From contig CANNAE010000002.1 in assembly GCA_947502505.1 (NCBI GenBank), forward strand, positions 310,001 to 374,000: DNA of 64,000 bases. The letters run 5' to 3'. The notes below the pieces were generated by a model. It ran no database searches. It had not been told where the DNA came from and worked only from the letters and a program-made list of their open reading frames with translations. Positions 33,199 through 41,201 of this stretch are shown here, piece after piece (the stretch's first letter is position 1; each line of letters starts with the position of its first letter). Made by a program: the position numbers and the translations under genes. The stretch is from an uncultured Planococcus sp. Lineage in GTDB: Bacteria > Bacillota > Bacilli > Bacillales_A > Planococcaceae.

Positions 33199-33648
33199 TT
33201 ACAGTTTGAGGCCGTTTCTGCTTTTGAATCTTCTCAGCAGGATATGGCTCTCTACTCGCGTGATGCCTTCGAGTGCATATAGTTCTTCGTTGATGAACTT
33301 TTCCAGATCGATAAAGTCGTCTACCAAGACATGCATATGCAGCGTGGAAGGACCTGTCATTTGGTAGCAGCTGGCGACTTGCGGGTTGTCTGCCAAAGCT
33401 TGTGCCACTTCGACGAGCGAGCCCGGTTCGCAATCCACCTCAAAGAAACCGGAAACTTTTTTCCCTACCTTTTCACTGTTGATGACCACCGTGAACTTCT
33501 CGATGACGCCTTCTTCGATCAGGTTTTGAACCCGCTCCCGAACGGCGACTCTGGACAAGTTCAGTTCTTTTCCGATATCTACGTAGGACGTGCGGCCATT
33601 GACCGTCAGCAATTCCAGAATTTTTTTATCGGTATTATCCAATTTCAT
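33199..33648 (-). CDS. Lrp/AsnC family transcription regulator
   Basis: A 149-aa regulator: N-terminal winged helix-turn-helix (D-K-K-I-L-E-L-L-T-V-N-G-R-T-S-Y-V-D-I-G, about 7-60) and a C-terminal RAM/AsnC ligand-binding domain (about 67-142) containing the M-T-G-P-S-T-L-H-M stretch that usually contacts the amino acid. AGAGGTG precedes the ATG. It lies 370 bases upstream of, and on the same strand as, the second peptide operon, so control of peptide or amino acid uptake by this protein is plausible. Confidence 0.88.
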   Translation of the reverse strand: MKLDNTDKKILELLTVNGRTSYVDIGKELNLSRVAVRERVQNLIEEGVIEKFTVVINSEKVGKKVSGFFEVDCEPGSLVEVAQALADNPQVASCYQMTGPSTLHMHVLVDDFIDLEKFINEELYALEGITRVESHILLRRFKSRNGLKL

Positions 33649-33898
33649 GTTTTACACCTCTGATTCGTATAGAATGACTTCATTATATCCATTCTCCGCA
33701 AATTTTAATATGCGCGTTTGGTTGCAGGTAAGGCGTTTATGCTTTGCCCGCCCTTGCATTTCAACTGGTCCGCACCAGCAGCCGGAATAGATGTCTGACA
33801 ATTTCGCGGGTTTCTCTTATCATACCACATGTGAAATATCCCTAAGGAAGCGATCAACAAGAAGAACCCGTTTGCGTTTGTGGACAGCCGATTCAAAG

Positions 33899-34339
33899 CT
33901 ATAACTTCTTCTCCAGCACGATCTTCAGCTGTCCGCGCGGATCGACTTCTGTCTTTAGGACGTCAAACCCCGTCTGGATGTTCAACAGTAGCATGCCGCG
34001 CCATTTGTTCATCGTCTTGGTGCGCACCGTTTCATAACCCATCGTATTCAAGTCTTCGTGCTGCCTGCGCATCAATTCAGAGGCGATGCCAAGCTTCCGG
34101 CAATCGGGGCGGACGCCGCCAAGCCAGCTATAGAACTTTGCGCCATCTAATCCGTAGCCGATTTTATAGCCCGCCACGTGGCCATTAACTAAAGCTAAGT
34201 GGATCAATGCGTGCTCCTGTCTGTTGAGCTTTTCCAGCCAATGGCCCGGCCCACCAAAAATCTCCCGGTGCAGCGCGGTGATTTCTTCTGTTAGAGTTTT
34301 CGGCGGTTCGGAAGTGAATGTTTGGTAGCGGATATCCAT
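33899..34339 (-). CDS. GNAT family N-acetyltransferase
   Basis: A 146-aa protein with the GNAT acetyl-CoA site G-V-R-P-D-C-R-K-L-G-I-A-S-E-L-M (about residues 75-90), preceded by a beta-hairpin ending F-Y-S-W-L-G. The acceptor is not predictable. GAGGCG precedes the ATG. Between this gene and lrp lie 250 bases in which I see no convincing gene. Confidence 0.8.
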   Translation of the reverse strand: MDIRYQTFTSEPPKTLTEEITALHREIFGGPGHWLEKLNRQEHALIHLALVNGHVAGYKIGYGLDGAKFYSWLGGVRPDCRKLGIASELMRRQHEDLNTMGYETVRTKTMNKWRGMLLLNIQTGFDVLKTEVDPRGQLKIVLEKKL

Positions 34340-34418
34340 AAAAGCGCCTCTTTCTTGTGGAGATGAGTATATGACTTTAATTGGTGTGTTCGTGTGAGCG
34401 GAAAACCCACATACGAGC

Positions 34419-34616
34419 TTATTGTAGACCGTTTTTCCTGACCGTCTTTAAAATTTCAGCAACTCCTACCGCTATTAAGCCATTTAATACTGCAAACACT
34501 GAATACAGAACAGCTTGCCCGTTTTCGCCATCAGATGCAATCGACATACCGATGGTGAAAACCCCTGCAAACATAATTAATGTGCCAAACACGTAGAGCA
34601 TCGGGACCAGTTTCAT
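34419..34616 (-). CDS. 65-aa membrane protein
   Basis: Two hydrophobic segments (about 7-27 and 36-56) separated by a polar loop D-G-E-N-G-Q, with a basic C-terminal tail. GGAAGGGGAT lies before the ATG. It is probably the last gene of a three-gene unit behind the DUF4181 gene and a 33-codon ORF. Function unknown. Confidence 0.6.
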   Translation of the reverse strand: MKLVPMLYVFGTLIMFAGVFTIGMSIASDGENGQAVLYSVFAVLNGLIAVGVAEILKTVRKNGLQ

Positions 34617-34618
34617 CT

Positions 34619-34720
34619 CTATCCCCTTCCTTTTGTAAGTAACGTAATGGATTTGTTAAATAGCATGCTCACTTTACAAAGTGTTAGATGAAAATACTGC
34701 GTTTTCTTTTCTTCTGTCAT
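34619..34720 (-). CDS. 33-codon ORF with strong ribosome binding site
   Basis: A very short ORF with AAAGGAGCGG six bases before its ATG. It encodes a basic peptide without a membrane segment, and its stop lies two bases before the next ATG, with that gene's binding site inside its last codons. It may be a genuine microprotein or a leader ORF that couples translation of the 65-aa membrane protein. Confidence 0.4.
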   Translation of the reverse strand: MTEEKKTQYFHLTLCKVSMLFNKSITLLTKGRG

Positions 34721-34742
34721 CTTTCCGCTCCTTTCAAAAATA

Positions 34743-35156
34743 TCAGACTGGAGTTAAAAAATTAAAGACGTCAAAATAGATTACGAAGGTGATTGTGGAT
34801 GTCCAGACCACTAGCTCACTGAGCGTCAAAATGGCCTGTTTCGGCTGATCGGAGTGCTTCCATTCGAAATAAGCCTTAACGATAGCGTCCAATGCCATTG
34901 AACCAATAAATAATATTAAATAAAGAAAAATCGGAAACTCTTGGATAAGCACTAAATAAATGATAATACTGCCTAAGAGCAGCCACAGTCTCCTGAGCCA
35001 CTTGTCAATTACTTCATGCCTTTTATTAACGTAATCGAATGAAAAAAACTCTTTCTTTTCCTTCTGGATTTTCAATAGTTTCCTAAGGATGAACTTCGTC
35101 AGGAAATTTAGTAAGACAATGCCTAGAATAAGCAATCCGATTTCTAGCAAAAACAT
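34743..35156 (-). CDS. DUF4181 family membrane protein
   Basis: A 137-aa protein with four hydrophobic segments and a cytoplasmic loop K-I-Q-K-E-K-K-E-F-F-S-F-D-Y-V-N. It fits DUF4181, a family of small Bacillales membrane proteins without known role. AAAGGAAG is seven bases before the ATG at 35156; the GTG two codons upstream is too close to it. It is followed by the two tiny ORFs above. Confidence 0.7.
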   Translation of the reverse strand: MFLLEIGLLILGIVLLNFLTKFILRKLLKIQKEKKEFFSFDYVNKRHEVIDKWLRRLWLLLGSIIIYLVLIQEFPIFLYLILFIGSMALDAIVKAYFEWKHSDQPKQAILTLSELVVWTSTITFVIYFDVFNFLTPV

Positions 35157-35252
35157 TGGCACACTTCCTTTATCAAGAACGATAGTTGATTAAATCAATA
35201 GAGAATTTTACTATGGTCTCACTCAATCAGAATCTCGATTTTATTTTTTTGA

Positions 35253-35972
35253 CTATTGATTGCCGTGAAAAACATTCAAAATGAACTCTTTTTCTGGAAC
35301 ATTTAATTCTTCATAACCCAACAAGAAATCTTTGTTCTCATATGAGGCTTGCTTCAAATCGATTTCGATTTTTTCAGCCGTCAATGTAACAATGGCATAT
35401 CTAGCAAGCGGTTTACCATAGCAGCCAAGCGAGCCTGGATTCATATAGATTCGCTGATTCGAGAAAAAGTGATGCACGGGATGATGATGGCCGAAACAGA
35501 CCAAATCAAATGATGTCCCCTTATAAAGTCGATCGAGTGCCTCCACGGACGGTTCAGCATCAATAGGAAGAAATTGTTGGTCAGCGTCTAAATGATAGTG
35601 CGTAAACAAGATTTTATGCCCTTCATGCTCTGCTACTATTTGTTTCGGAATCGTTTTTAATTTCGGGAGCAGGCGTTGATGCAATCGTTCCGCTAACCAT
35701 TCATGATGGAGCCTTTCCCCATCTTGGCTGCTACTCTGCAATCCTTCCGCAATCGCGATTATTTCTTCCTCATGATTGCCTTTGACAAACGACATGTCTT
35801 TTCGGGCAAACAAGATTTCCAGCACTTCGTTTATCTCATACCCAATCCCGACCATATCCCCTATGCAGTAAATGTGTTCCACTTGCGGATGCCCATCGAT
35901 TTCCGCCAACGCCGAAAGCAAAGCGCGCTGATTTCCATGAACATCCGCTATGACTGCGATAGTTGTACTCAC
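35253..35972 (-). CDS. metallophosphoesterase (calcineurin-like)
   Basis: A 239-aa phosphoesterase of the YfcE/MJ0936-like type. The metal-binding motifs follow in order: D-V-H-G-N (9-13), G-D-M-V-G, K-G-N-H-E-E and F-G-H-H-H. The substrate is not predictable; such enzymes hydrolyse cyclic nucleotides, diadenosine polyphosphates or phosphoproteins. It starts with GTG at 35972, behind GGAGGGG. Confidence 0.85.
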   Translation of the reverse strand: MSTTIAVIADVHGNQRALLSALAEIDGHPQVEHIYCIGDMVGIGYEINEVLEILFARKDMSFVKGNHEEEIIAIAEGLQSSSQDGERLHHEWLAERLHQRLLPKLKTIPKQIVAEHEGHKILFTHYHLDADQQFLPIDAEPSVEALDRLYKGTSFDLVCFGHHHPVHHFFSNQRIYMNPGSLGCYGKPLARYAIVTLTAEKIEIDLKQASYENKDFLLGYEELNVPEKEFILNVFHGNQ

Positions 35973-36076
35973 CTAACCCCTCCTCCCGTTGTTTTATATA
36001 ACTCGAATTATTTGTTTGTGATTAATGGTAACATTTAATGGAAAATTTGTTATCAATAATCATTAAATTTCCATGT

Positions 36077-36105
36077 AAAAACCCCCGTTGCTTAACAATG
36101 GGGGT
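36077..36105 (-). terminator. intrinsic terminator of the SDR gene
   Basis: ACCCCCGTTG pairs with CAATGGGGGT with one G-T pair; five T follow on the minus strand. Confidence 0.85.
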
Positions 36106-36131
36106 AATTCGCGTGCGATCTCGCTTATGTA

Positions 36132-36953
36132 TTAAAACCGTTTCATCTTGTGCTGGGACATCGCGGCTTTCAACCGAGGATAATTGGCGATCGTGCCGCC
36201 ATCGATGCGCAAATCGATTCCGGTGATGTAGGAAGCCGCATCACTTAATAGGAAATCGATTGCGGAGGCGACTTCTTCCGGTTCTGCCATCCGGCGCAGC
36301 GGCGTGTGGTCAAGCAAGGTTTGATTGTCTTCTGATAGGTCCTGAAAATTCATCATGCCGGGTGAAACGGAATTGAGGCGCGCGCCTTTTTGGCCCCACT
36401 TCCATGCCTGGTCTTCCACGATCAATTGGACAGCGAGCTTTGCCATGCTATTGGCTGCCCCTGTGTCTCCTTGCGTGAATTGGTCGAGCGTGTCACTTAA
36501 ATTAGCCGCAAGCTGCTGCTTCAATACGTCCATATATTGGCCATTTTGCGGCACCATATAAGCGGTTATCGATGATATCATGACGGCGGAGGTTGCTTCA
36601 TTCGCAAGCGGCAAAAATGCCTCGAGCACGTGGTTCATGCCGATAACGTTATCCGCCATTCTGCGTTTGGAATCGCTTGTATTCGATAAGCCTGCCGCAT
36701 GGACGAGGCCCCTTAAAGCCCCGAGTTCTGACGCTTTTCCCACTAACTTCCCGACCGCTCGTTTCGATGTCAGGTCAGCCGTCTCGCAGTGGATATCTGC
36801 GATGCCTTTTTGCAAGAGCTGCCGTTTCGCTTGTTCGAGGCATTTTTCGCACGAATCCGCCAATAGCAGCGTGCCTTTAGGGCCGATCCGTTCTGCTAAG
36901 GCGGTGGCCACCTCTTCCGAACCGCCCGTGATTACATAAATGTCCTTCGTCAT
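36132..36953 (-). CDS. short-chain dehydrogenase/reductase-like protein lacking the catalytic Tyr
   Basis: A 273-aa Rossmann protein. The N terminus V-I-T-G-G-S-E-E-V-A and the central V-H-A-A-G are the SDR cofactor motifs, S-S-I-T-A-Y holds the active-site serine, and N-S-V-S-P-G-M-M follows the active site. The expected Y-x-x-x-K is N168-S-M-A-K172, so the catalytic tyrosine is replaced. The overall pattern recalls 3-alpha-hydroxysteroid dehydrogenase-like SDRs. GGGGGAA lies eight bases before the ATG at 36953. It is divergent from a TetR gene that probably represses it. Confidence 0.8.
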   Translation of the reverse strand: MTKDIYVITGGSEEVATALAERIGPKGTLLLADSCEKCLEQAKRQLLQKGIADIHCETADLTSKRAVGKLVGKASELGALRGLVHAAGLSNTSDSKRRMADNVIGMNHVLEAFLPLANEATSAVMISSITAYMVPQNGQYMDVLKQQLAANLSDTLDQFTQGDTGAANSMAKLAVQLIVEDQAWKWGQKGARLNSVSPGMMNFQDLSEDNQTLLDHTPLRRMAEPEEVASAIDFLLSDAASYITGIDLRIDGGTIANYPRLKAAMSQHKMKRF

Positions 36954-36979
36954 AAGCAATTCCCCCTGTTATCTACTAT

Positions 36980-37000
36980 AATTAGCGTAAGCGTAATTAC
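36980..37000. promoter_or_regulatory. candidate TetR operator between divergent genes
   Basis: TAATTA stands at both ends of a 21-bp element, with two tandem GCGTAA units in the middle. It is in the 98-base gap between the divergent SDR and TetR genes, the usual place for such a repressor site. Confidence 0.4.
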
Positions 37001-37051
37001 CGCAAAAAACACAAGACATTTTCTGTGATTTTGTCCAACGAGGTGACATAA

Positions 37052-37567
37052 ATGATAACAGCGAAACAAACCATTACCGAAACGTTCATCCATTTGCTTG
37101 AAGAACAAACTTTTGAAGACGTGTCTGTCAAAGACATCGTCGCCTACGCGGGCATTTCCCGCTCCACGTTCTATCTGCATTTCACCGATAAATACGAATT
37201 GATGGACGCGGTGCGCAGTCAATTGAATGGACGGCTCCTGCAGATTTACAGCGAGCCGTCTGACGCGGAGACGATCAATTTGAAAATTTGCCGGCACATC
37301 TTCCGCTACCGTTCGTTTTACCGCCAGGAATTTTCCGATGCCGGACGCATTCACGAACTGACCCGCCGCTTTGCCGGCCAGCTCGAACATGTCTTTGGCG
37401 ATGAAGATTTGGCTGTATTCGCCGGCTGGGGCACGATCGGTTATTTAGCGTCCTGGGTTAAAGGCGGATTTGCGATAGCGCCCCAAGAAGCATCGGACAA
37501 GCTGATGAAAATTATCTTTGCCGATTGGACGGCTAATTTGGCCGAAACCCGCGAACGCAGCAGCTGA
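37052..37567 (+). CDS. TetR family transcription regulator
   Basis: A 171-aa regulator with the TetR helix-turn-helix near residues 25-45 (V-S-V-K-D-I-V-A-Y-A-G-I-S-R-S-T-F-Y-L-H-F) and a C-terminal segment resembling the TetR_C_33 type (G-T-I-G-Y-L-A-S-W-V-K-G-G). It reads away from the SDR-like gene and probably represses it. The inducer is unknown. Confidence 0.88.
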   Translation: MITAKQTITETFIHLLEEQTFEDVSVKDIVAYAGISRSTFYLHFTDKYELMDAVRSQLNGRLLQIYSEPSDAETINLKICRHIFRYRSFYRQEFSDAGRIHELTRRFAGQLEHVFGDEDLAVFAGWGTIGYLASWVKGGFAIAPQEASDKLMKIIFADWTANLAETRERSS

Positions 37568-37751
37568 ACTATTTTTCGCGGCGACCGCCAAATGAGTTCT
37601 CAGCTTCCGGAGGGCTTTTTTCTTGCAGGACCTTAACGTCACGAAATCTTCACAGCGAACGAGCGATTCAGTTCAATCCCTTTTATCTCCTGCTATCTTT
37701 GTTAGACTGAGGGGAAGGCCGTCATATGCCAATCATGAGAGGATTTTTATT

Positions 37752-38129
37752 TTGAAAACCTATTGGCTTATTATTGCTGTATTATTGCTGAACTTATCGC
37801 TGCTGCTGATCAATGATTATTTCCCGGGTACGCTCGCCGAACTCGGCATTCCGCCGTGGATTTTATTTGTCGTGATCGCCTTGATGGTCGTCTTTAGCTG
37901 GGCGACGGTCAAGCCGCGCCGCGAGAAAAAACGCTATATGATCATCTTTCCTGCATTGATGGTCGGCGTGCCGCTAGTGGTCATGGCCGTGTTGACGGCG
38001 CTTGGCGGGGAATCTCAGAACAGCCTTTCACTGGCAAGCCCGGCCGTATGGATCGGCGCTGTCTTGGCGATATGGGTTTCCTGGCTCGAGTACACGAGGG
38101 TATCGGAGAAAAAAGCAGGGAAAGCGTAA
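37752..38129 (+). CDS. small membrane protein, paralogue of the one at 10848
   Basis: A 125-aa protein with about four hydrophobic segments, equal in length to and clearly homologous with the gene at 10848 (shared Y-W-L, N/D-D-Y-F-P-G, G-I-P, L-G-G-E-S blocks). It starts with TTG at 37752, behind GAGAGGATT; an open frame continues upstream but has no start signal. A strong bidirectional terminator follows six bases after the stop. Function unknown. Confidence 0.7.
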   Translation: MKTYWLIIAVLLLNLSLLLINDYFPGTLAELGIPPWILFVVIALMVVFSWATVKPRREKKRYMIIFPALMVGVPLVVMAVLTALGGESQNSLSLASPAVWIGAVLAIWVSWLEYTRVSEKKAGKA

Positions 38130-38134
38130 AGTTG

Positions 38135-38178
38135 GCATGAAAAAAGGCTCTTCCACATGGGAGAGCCTTTTTTCATGC
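38135..38178. terminator. bidirectional intrinsic terminator
   Basis: GCATGAAAAAAGGCTCTTCC and its partner GGGAGAGCCTTTTTTCATGC form a nearly perfect 20-bp stem around ACAT. It serves the membrane protein gene and the minus-strand gene at 38183. Confidence 0.9.
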
Positions 38179-38182
38179 CTTG

Positions 38183-38473
38183 TCAGTCCTTAAACGATAA
38201 GCCTGATTGTGTTAAATGCTGCTTCAACACCGGCAGCGATGCGGGCCCGACGCCGTGAAGCGCCAGAATGTCCTTTTCGCTATAGCCTGCTAGCTTATCA
38301 AGCGTATCGATTTCTTCGCGCAACAGGGCATTTCTTGCCGGCGCGCTGAGCTCCCGTAAAAATCCCTTGTCCGGCTTATTGGCCTCGTTGCATACAGGAC
38401 ATGTTGGGCAATCGCTGCTTTTGTAATACCGGTGGCCTTGATCACAGATGCGCAAAGTCTTTTTCGCTGCCAT
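38183..38473 (-). CDS. RNA polymerase alpha C-terminal-domain-like protein
   Basis: A 96-aa protein. The first third has a Cys/His set (C-D-Q-G-H-R-Y-Y-K-S-S-D-C-P-T-C-P-V-C) that may bind zinc. The rest resembles the alpha-CTD helix-hairpin-helix (L-R-E-E-I-D-T-L-D-K-L-A-G-Y-S-E-K-D-I-L-A-L-H-G-V-G-P-A-S). Such stand-alone proteins are common in Bacillales and presumed to bind nucleic acid. GGAGGAG supports the ATG at 38473; an ATG two codons earlier is less well spaced. Confidence 0.75.
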   Translation of the reverse strand: MAAKKTLRICDQGHRYYKSSDCPTCPVCNEANKPDKGFLRELSAPARNALLREEIDTLDKLAGYSEKDILALHGVGPASLPVLKQHLTQSGLSFKD

Positions 38474-38579
38474 GTGCATCGCTCCTCCAGTTTTCTCCAT
38501 TATAAAACAGCTTGCATAGGATTTGGGCAACAATCTCGAATGAAAAACAGGCTTAAGCCGGGAAACCAGGTCTACGGAT

Positions 38580-39131
38580 TTATTTCCGGGCCACAAGGAT
38601 ATAGAGCGATTCTGTCGGGAAGAATTTTTCTACTACTTCAAATCCTGCTTGTGCGAGCTGCTGTTCCAATCCACTCGATGTCAGGCGCGGCGCTTTGGGC
38701 CCACCGGTTTTTGGCTCGAGTTCGATGGCGACCAATTGTCCGCCTGCCTTCAATAGGCGGTGCATGTGTTCGAGCATCGGCACGAGCGGCTTGATTTCAT
38801 GGAGCACTAGAGAAGCGAGGATGCTGTCGAGTGACTGTTCTGCGAGCGCTGCATCGGCCAACTCGCCTGACAGGAGCTCGATATTGCCAATTGCTGCCGC
38901 CTGCGCTTTTTCTTTGATGCGTTCAAGCATCACGGGATCGTGATCGAGGGCAAGGATTTTCCCGTCGAGACGCTGTGCAAGCGGCAAAGTGAAATAACCG
39001 GTGCCCGCGCCGAAATCCAGCACCTTGTGGTAGCTCTTGATAGGCAATTGATCGAGCAAGATGTCCGCTGTCAGCCCGCCGTTTCGCTGCGGATCGTCCA
39101 AATAAGCGATTTTGTTATGGTGTTTATGCAT
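38580..39131 (-). CDS. class I SAM-dependent methyltransferase
   Basis: A 183-aa methyltransferase with motif I V-L-D-F-G-A-G-T-G-Y-F (about 37-47), motif II A-L-D-H-D and a motif-IV region S-L-V-L-H-E. The substrate is unknown. GAGGGATC supports the ATG at 39131; an ATG at 39161 overlaps the preceding stop but lacks a binding site. It is the third gene of the Rrf2-flavoprotein operon, so it is probably switched on by the same stress signal. Confidence 0.8.
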   Translation of the reverse strand: MHKHHNKIAYLDDPQRNGGLTADILLDQLPIKSYHKVLDFGAGTGYFTLPLAQRLDGKILALDHDPVMLERIKEKAQAAAIGNIELLSGELADAALAEQSLDSILASLVLHEIKPLVPMLEHMHRLLKAGGQLVAIELEPKTGGPKAPRLTSSGLEQQLAQAGFEVVEKFFPTESLYILVARK

Positions 39132-39157
39132 TCGATGATCCCTCTTTTCTCCATTAC

Positions 39158-40084
39158 TCATTCGCCGAACCGTTCTTCTGTGAACGCAGCGACGACGCTG
39201 GTGGCGGCGAGGCTGCCCTGTCCGGCCGCGATGACCAATTGTGCAGGCCCCATAGAAATATCTCCACAGGCAAAGACGCCTTCAACATTGGTCCGCTGCA
39301 GCGGATCAGTCTCTACACCGCCGCGTTCATTGATGTAACAGCCCAAATCTTGTGCAATGGATGTGGCCTGATGCCACTCCGCTGTCACGAAGCCGCCGGA
39401 GCGCTCGATGATCGTGCCATCTTCGAAGGTAATGGAGCAAAGTTTTCCATTTTCCCCGTCGAGCGAACGAATCGGCTCTTCATAGAGGAGGATGCCGTGA
39501 CGTTCAAGCGCCTGCCGTTCACTCGCCGTGATGTGTTGGTTGCCATTGGTCGCGATGATCAAATCATTCGTCCAATTGGAGACGACTTTTGCGAGATGTC
39601 CCGCTTCATTTTCCGAAATGATGGCCAGTGGCTCGCCGCGCATTTCATAGCCGTCGCAGAATGGACAGCTGAATAGGCTGGTTCCGTAGAATTCTGGGAG
39701 TCTTGGGATATCCGGTAAAGTTTCCGTGAAGCCGGTCGCAAGGATTAGTTTTTTTGCATGAAATACTGACCCGCCTTCTGTTTTGATACGGAAAAACTCC
39801 ATTTCTTTTTCGGCTGAAATGACGCGGCTAGCCTCGATCCGGACATCCGGATATGCGGACAATTCTCTTTGTGCCAGCCGCTTCAATTCTTGAGGATGGA
39901 TGCCGTCTCGCGTCAGGAATCCGTGCGATTCATGCGTCACCCGGTTTCTCGGCTGATTGTCATCGAACAACACGGTCTTTTTCAATGAACGGCCGAGCAC
40001 GAGCGCTGCATTGAGCCCCGCAGGCCCGCCGCCGATAATGGCACAATCAAGTTCATGTTCATGGTGGGTGGATGAACCGTTCAT
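39158..40084 (-). CDS. thioredoxin-reductase-like flavoprotein
   Basis: A 308-aa FAD/NAD(P)H oxidoreductase. The FAD motif I-I-G-G-G-P-A-G (16-23) is followed by the redox pair C140-P-F-C143-D, and the FAD-closing G-V-F-A-C-G-D-I. It is shorter and more divergent than housekeeping TrxB, so the partner may not be thioredoxin. The ATG overlaps the stop of the Rrf2 gene (ATGA), so the two are co-translated. Confidence 0.85.
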   Translation of the reverse strand: MNGSSTHHEHELDCAIIGGGPAGLNAALVLGRSLKKTVLFDDNQPRNRVTHESHGFLTRDGIHPQELKRLAQRELSAYPDVRIEASRVISAEKEMEFFRIKTEGGSVFHAKKLILATGFTETLPDIPRLPEFYGTSLFSCPFCDGYEMRGEPLAIISENEAGHLAKVVSNWTNDLIIATNGNQHITASERQALERHGILLYEEPIRSLDGENGKLCSITFEDGTIIERSGGFVTAEWHQATSIAQDLGCYINERGGVETDPLQRTNVEGVFACGDISMGPAQLVIAAGQGSLAATSVVAAFTEERFGE

Positions 40085-40497
40085 TTCCCATCGCCTCCTT
40101 GTTGTTGGCCTGCTTGTTGGGCAATATCCACTAGCAGCTGTTTTTGAAGGTCCTGCTTCATATTGGCTTCAGCGTCACGCATGACTTTCTCGATCAAACA
40201 GCCTTCATGGCGATGGATCGTGCAATCGAAGAGATGTGTATCCCCTTCAATCGCCTGGATGACGTCAAAAAAGGAGATGTCCCGCTCGCTGCGCGCCAGC
40301 CGGTAGCCGCCTTTTGCGCCGGGCGTCGATTCAATCAATCCGGCTTTTGTCAGCTTCGTTAAAATTTTCGACAAATAAGTCGGCGATAAATGCTGGGCTT
40401 TCGCCAGTTCCTGGACGCCGATCGCCGTCTCCCCAGGCAAGCGAATCAGCTGCACCATCGTATGCAAGGCATAGTTTGTGGCATTTGAATATTTCAT
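40081..40497 (-). CDS. Rrf2 family transcription regulator
   Basis: A 138-aa Rrf2 repressor with the winged helix at about 3-65 (L-S-P-T-Y-L-S-K-I-L-T-K-L and the wing G-A-K-G-G-Y-R-L). It contains two cysteines in the effector segment (C92 and C100) rather than the three that ligate an Fe-S cluster in IscR/NsrR, so a disulfide switch is a better guess. It is the first gene of an operon with a flavin disulfide reductase-like enzyme. The -10 region of its own promoter carries a 14-bp palindrome, a likely autoregulatory site. Confidence 0.88.
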   Translation of the reverse strand: MKYSNATNYALHTMVQLIRLPGETAIGVQELAKAQHLSPTYLSKILTKLTKAGLIESTPGAKGGYRLARSERDISFFDVIQAIEGDTHLFDCTIHRHEGCLIEKVMRDAEANMKQDLQKQLLVDIAQQAGQQQGGDGK

Positions 40498-40549
40498 CGG
40501 TTCTCCTCCTTTAATTCTTTCATGGATATTAAAGACTCTCGTTGTCTGT

Positions 40550-40588
40550 AATTAAATTTAATTTACCACCACCCGGCAGCGCTGTCAA
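40550..40588 (-). promoter_or_regulatory. Rrf2 operon promoter with overlapping palindrome
   Basis: On the minus strand -35 TTGACA (40583-40588), a 17-base spacer and -10 TAAATT (40560-40565). The perfect palindrome AATTAAATTTAATT (40550-40563) overlaps the -10 and the start region, which is where a repressor would act. Confidence 0.75.
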
Positions 40589-40817
40589 CATCAAAAGCTC
40601 GATGCATTATTTCCCGGGGAATGAAATTCTCATGGCGAGCTGCCCTGCAAGCATAAAATTCATTGTCAAAATGAGCTGCTGCTTGATAGAGAGCAGCGAA
40701 AGGCGGTACAGTTAAACGAAGCCGAAATGAAACAAGCGGATGGCCGGCTGCCGAACACGGCCGGCCAAGTGATTTGTCCTCATTGGCACTGACAAAATGA
40801 TAAGGGGTTTGGATATA

Positions 40818-41108
40818 ATGGCAGCTACACAAAACAGCGATCCTGAAAAAAGCTTAAAAAAAGTGATGACACTTTACGGAGCGGCCTTGTTCCTTGGGCT
40901 CGTGATTTCGATCTACACCCACCACATTGAAGATGTCGGCGGCTTTTTGACATTCCTCGTGCCGGCAGCGGTGGTATACTTTCTCGTTTTATTCGCTTTC
41001 TTCAAAGATGGCATGTTCCGAAAAATTGCGTACGGCACAATGGCCCTCATCGGCCTAGCCTCTCTCTTCATGATTTTTTATCTGGAAATCTCAGGCGGCG
41101 GCCACTGA
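40818..41108 (+). CDS. 96-aa membrane protein
   Basis: Three hydrophobic segments after a polar 17-residue N terminus; ends in G-G-G-H. AAGGGG lies upstream of the ATG at 40818. No family recognised. It stands alone between the Rrf2 promoter and a broken gene. Confidence 0.6.
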   Translation: MAATQNSDPEKSLKKVMTLYGAALFLGLVISIYTHHIEDVGGFLTFLVPAAVVYFLVLFAFFKDGMFRKIAYGTMALIGLASLFMIFYLEISGGGH

Positions 41109-41201
41109 TCGTTCCGCCATTTTCACAGCAGCGAAAGCGCATGAATATGCTATACTTCGGTTAACGATTACGAGAATATTCACGCGGAAGGAGTGAACTG
41201 C

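Noticed and set aside
33705-33896. 63-codon frame starting with TTG just after the GNAT stop
   Set aside because: Only the first 25 residues look protein-like; no proper ribosome binding site and no recognised similarity. A decayed gene cannot be excluded.
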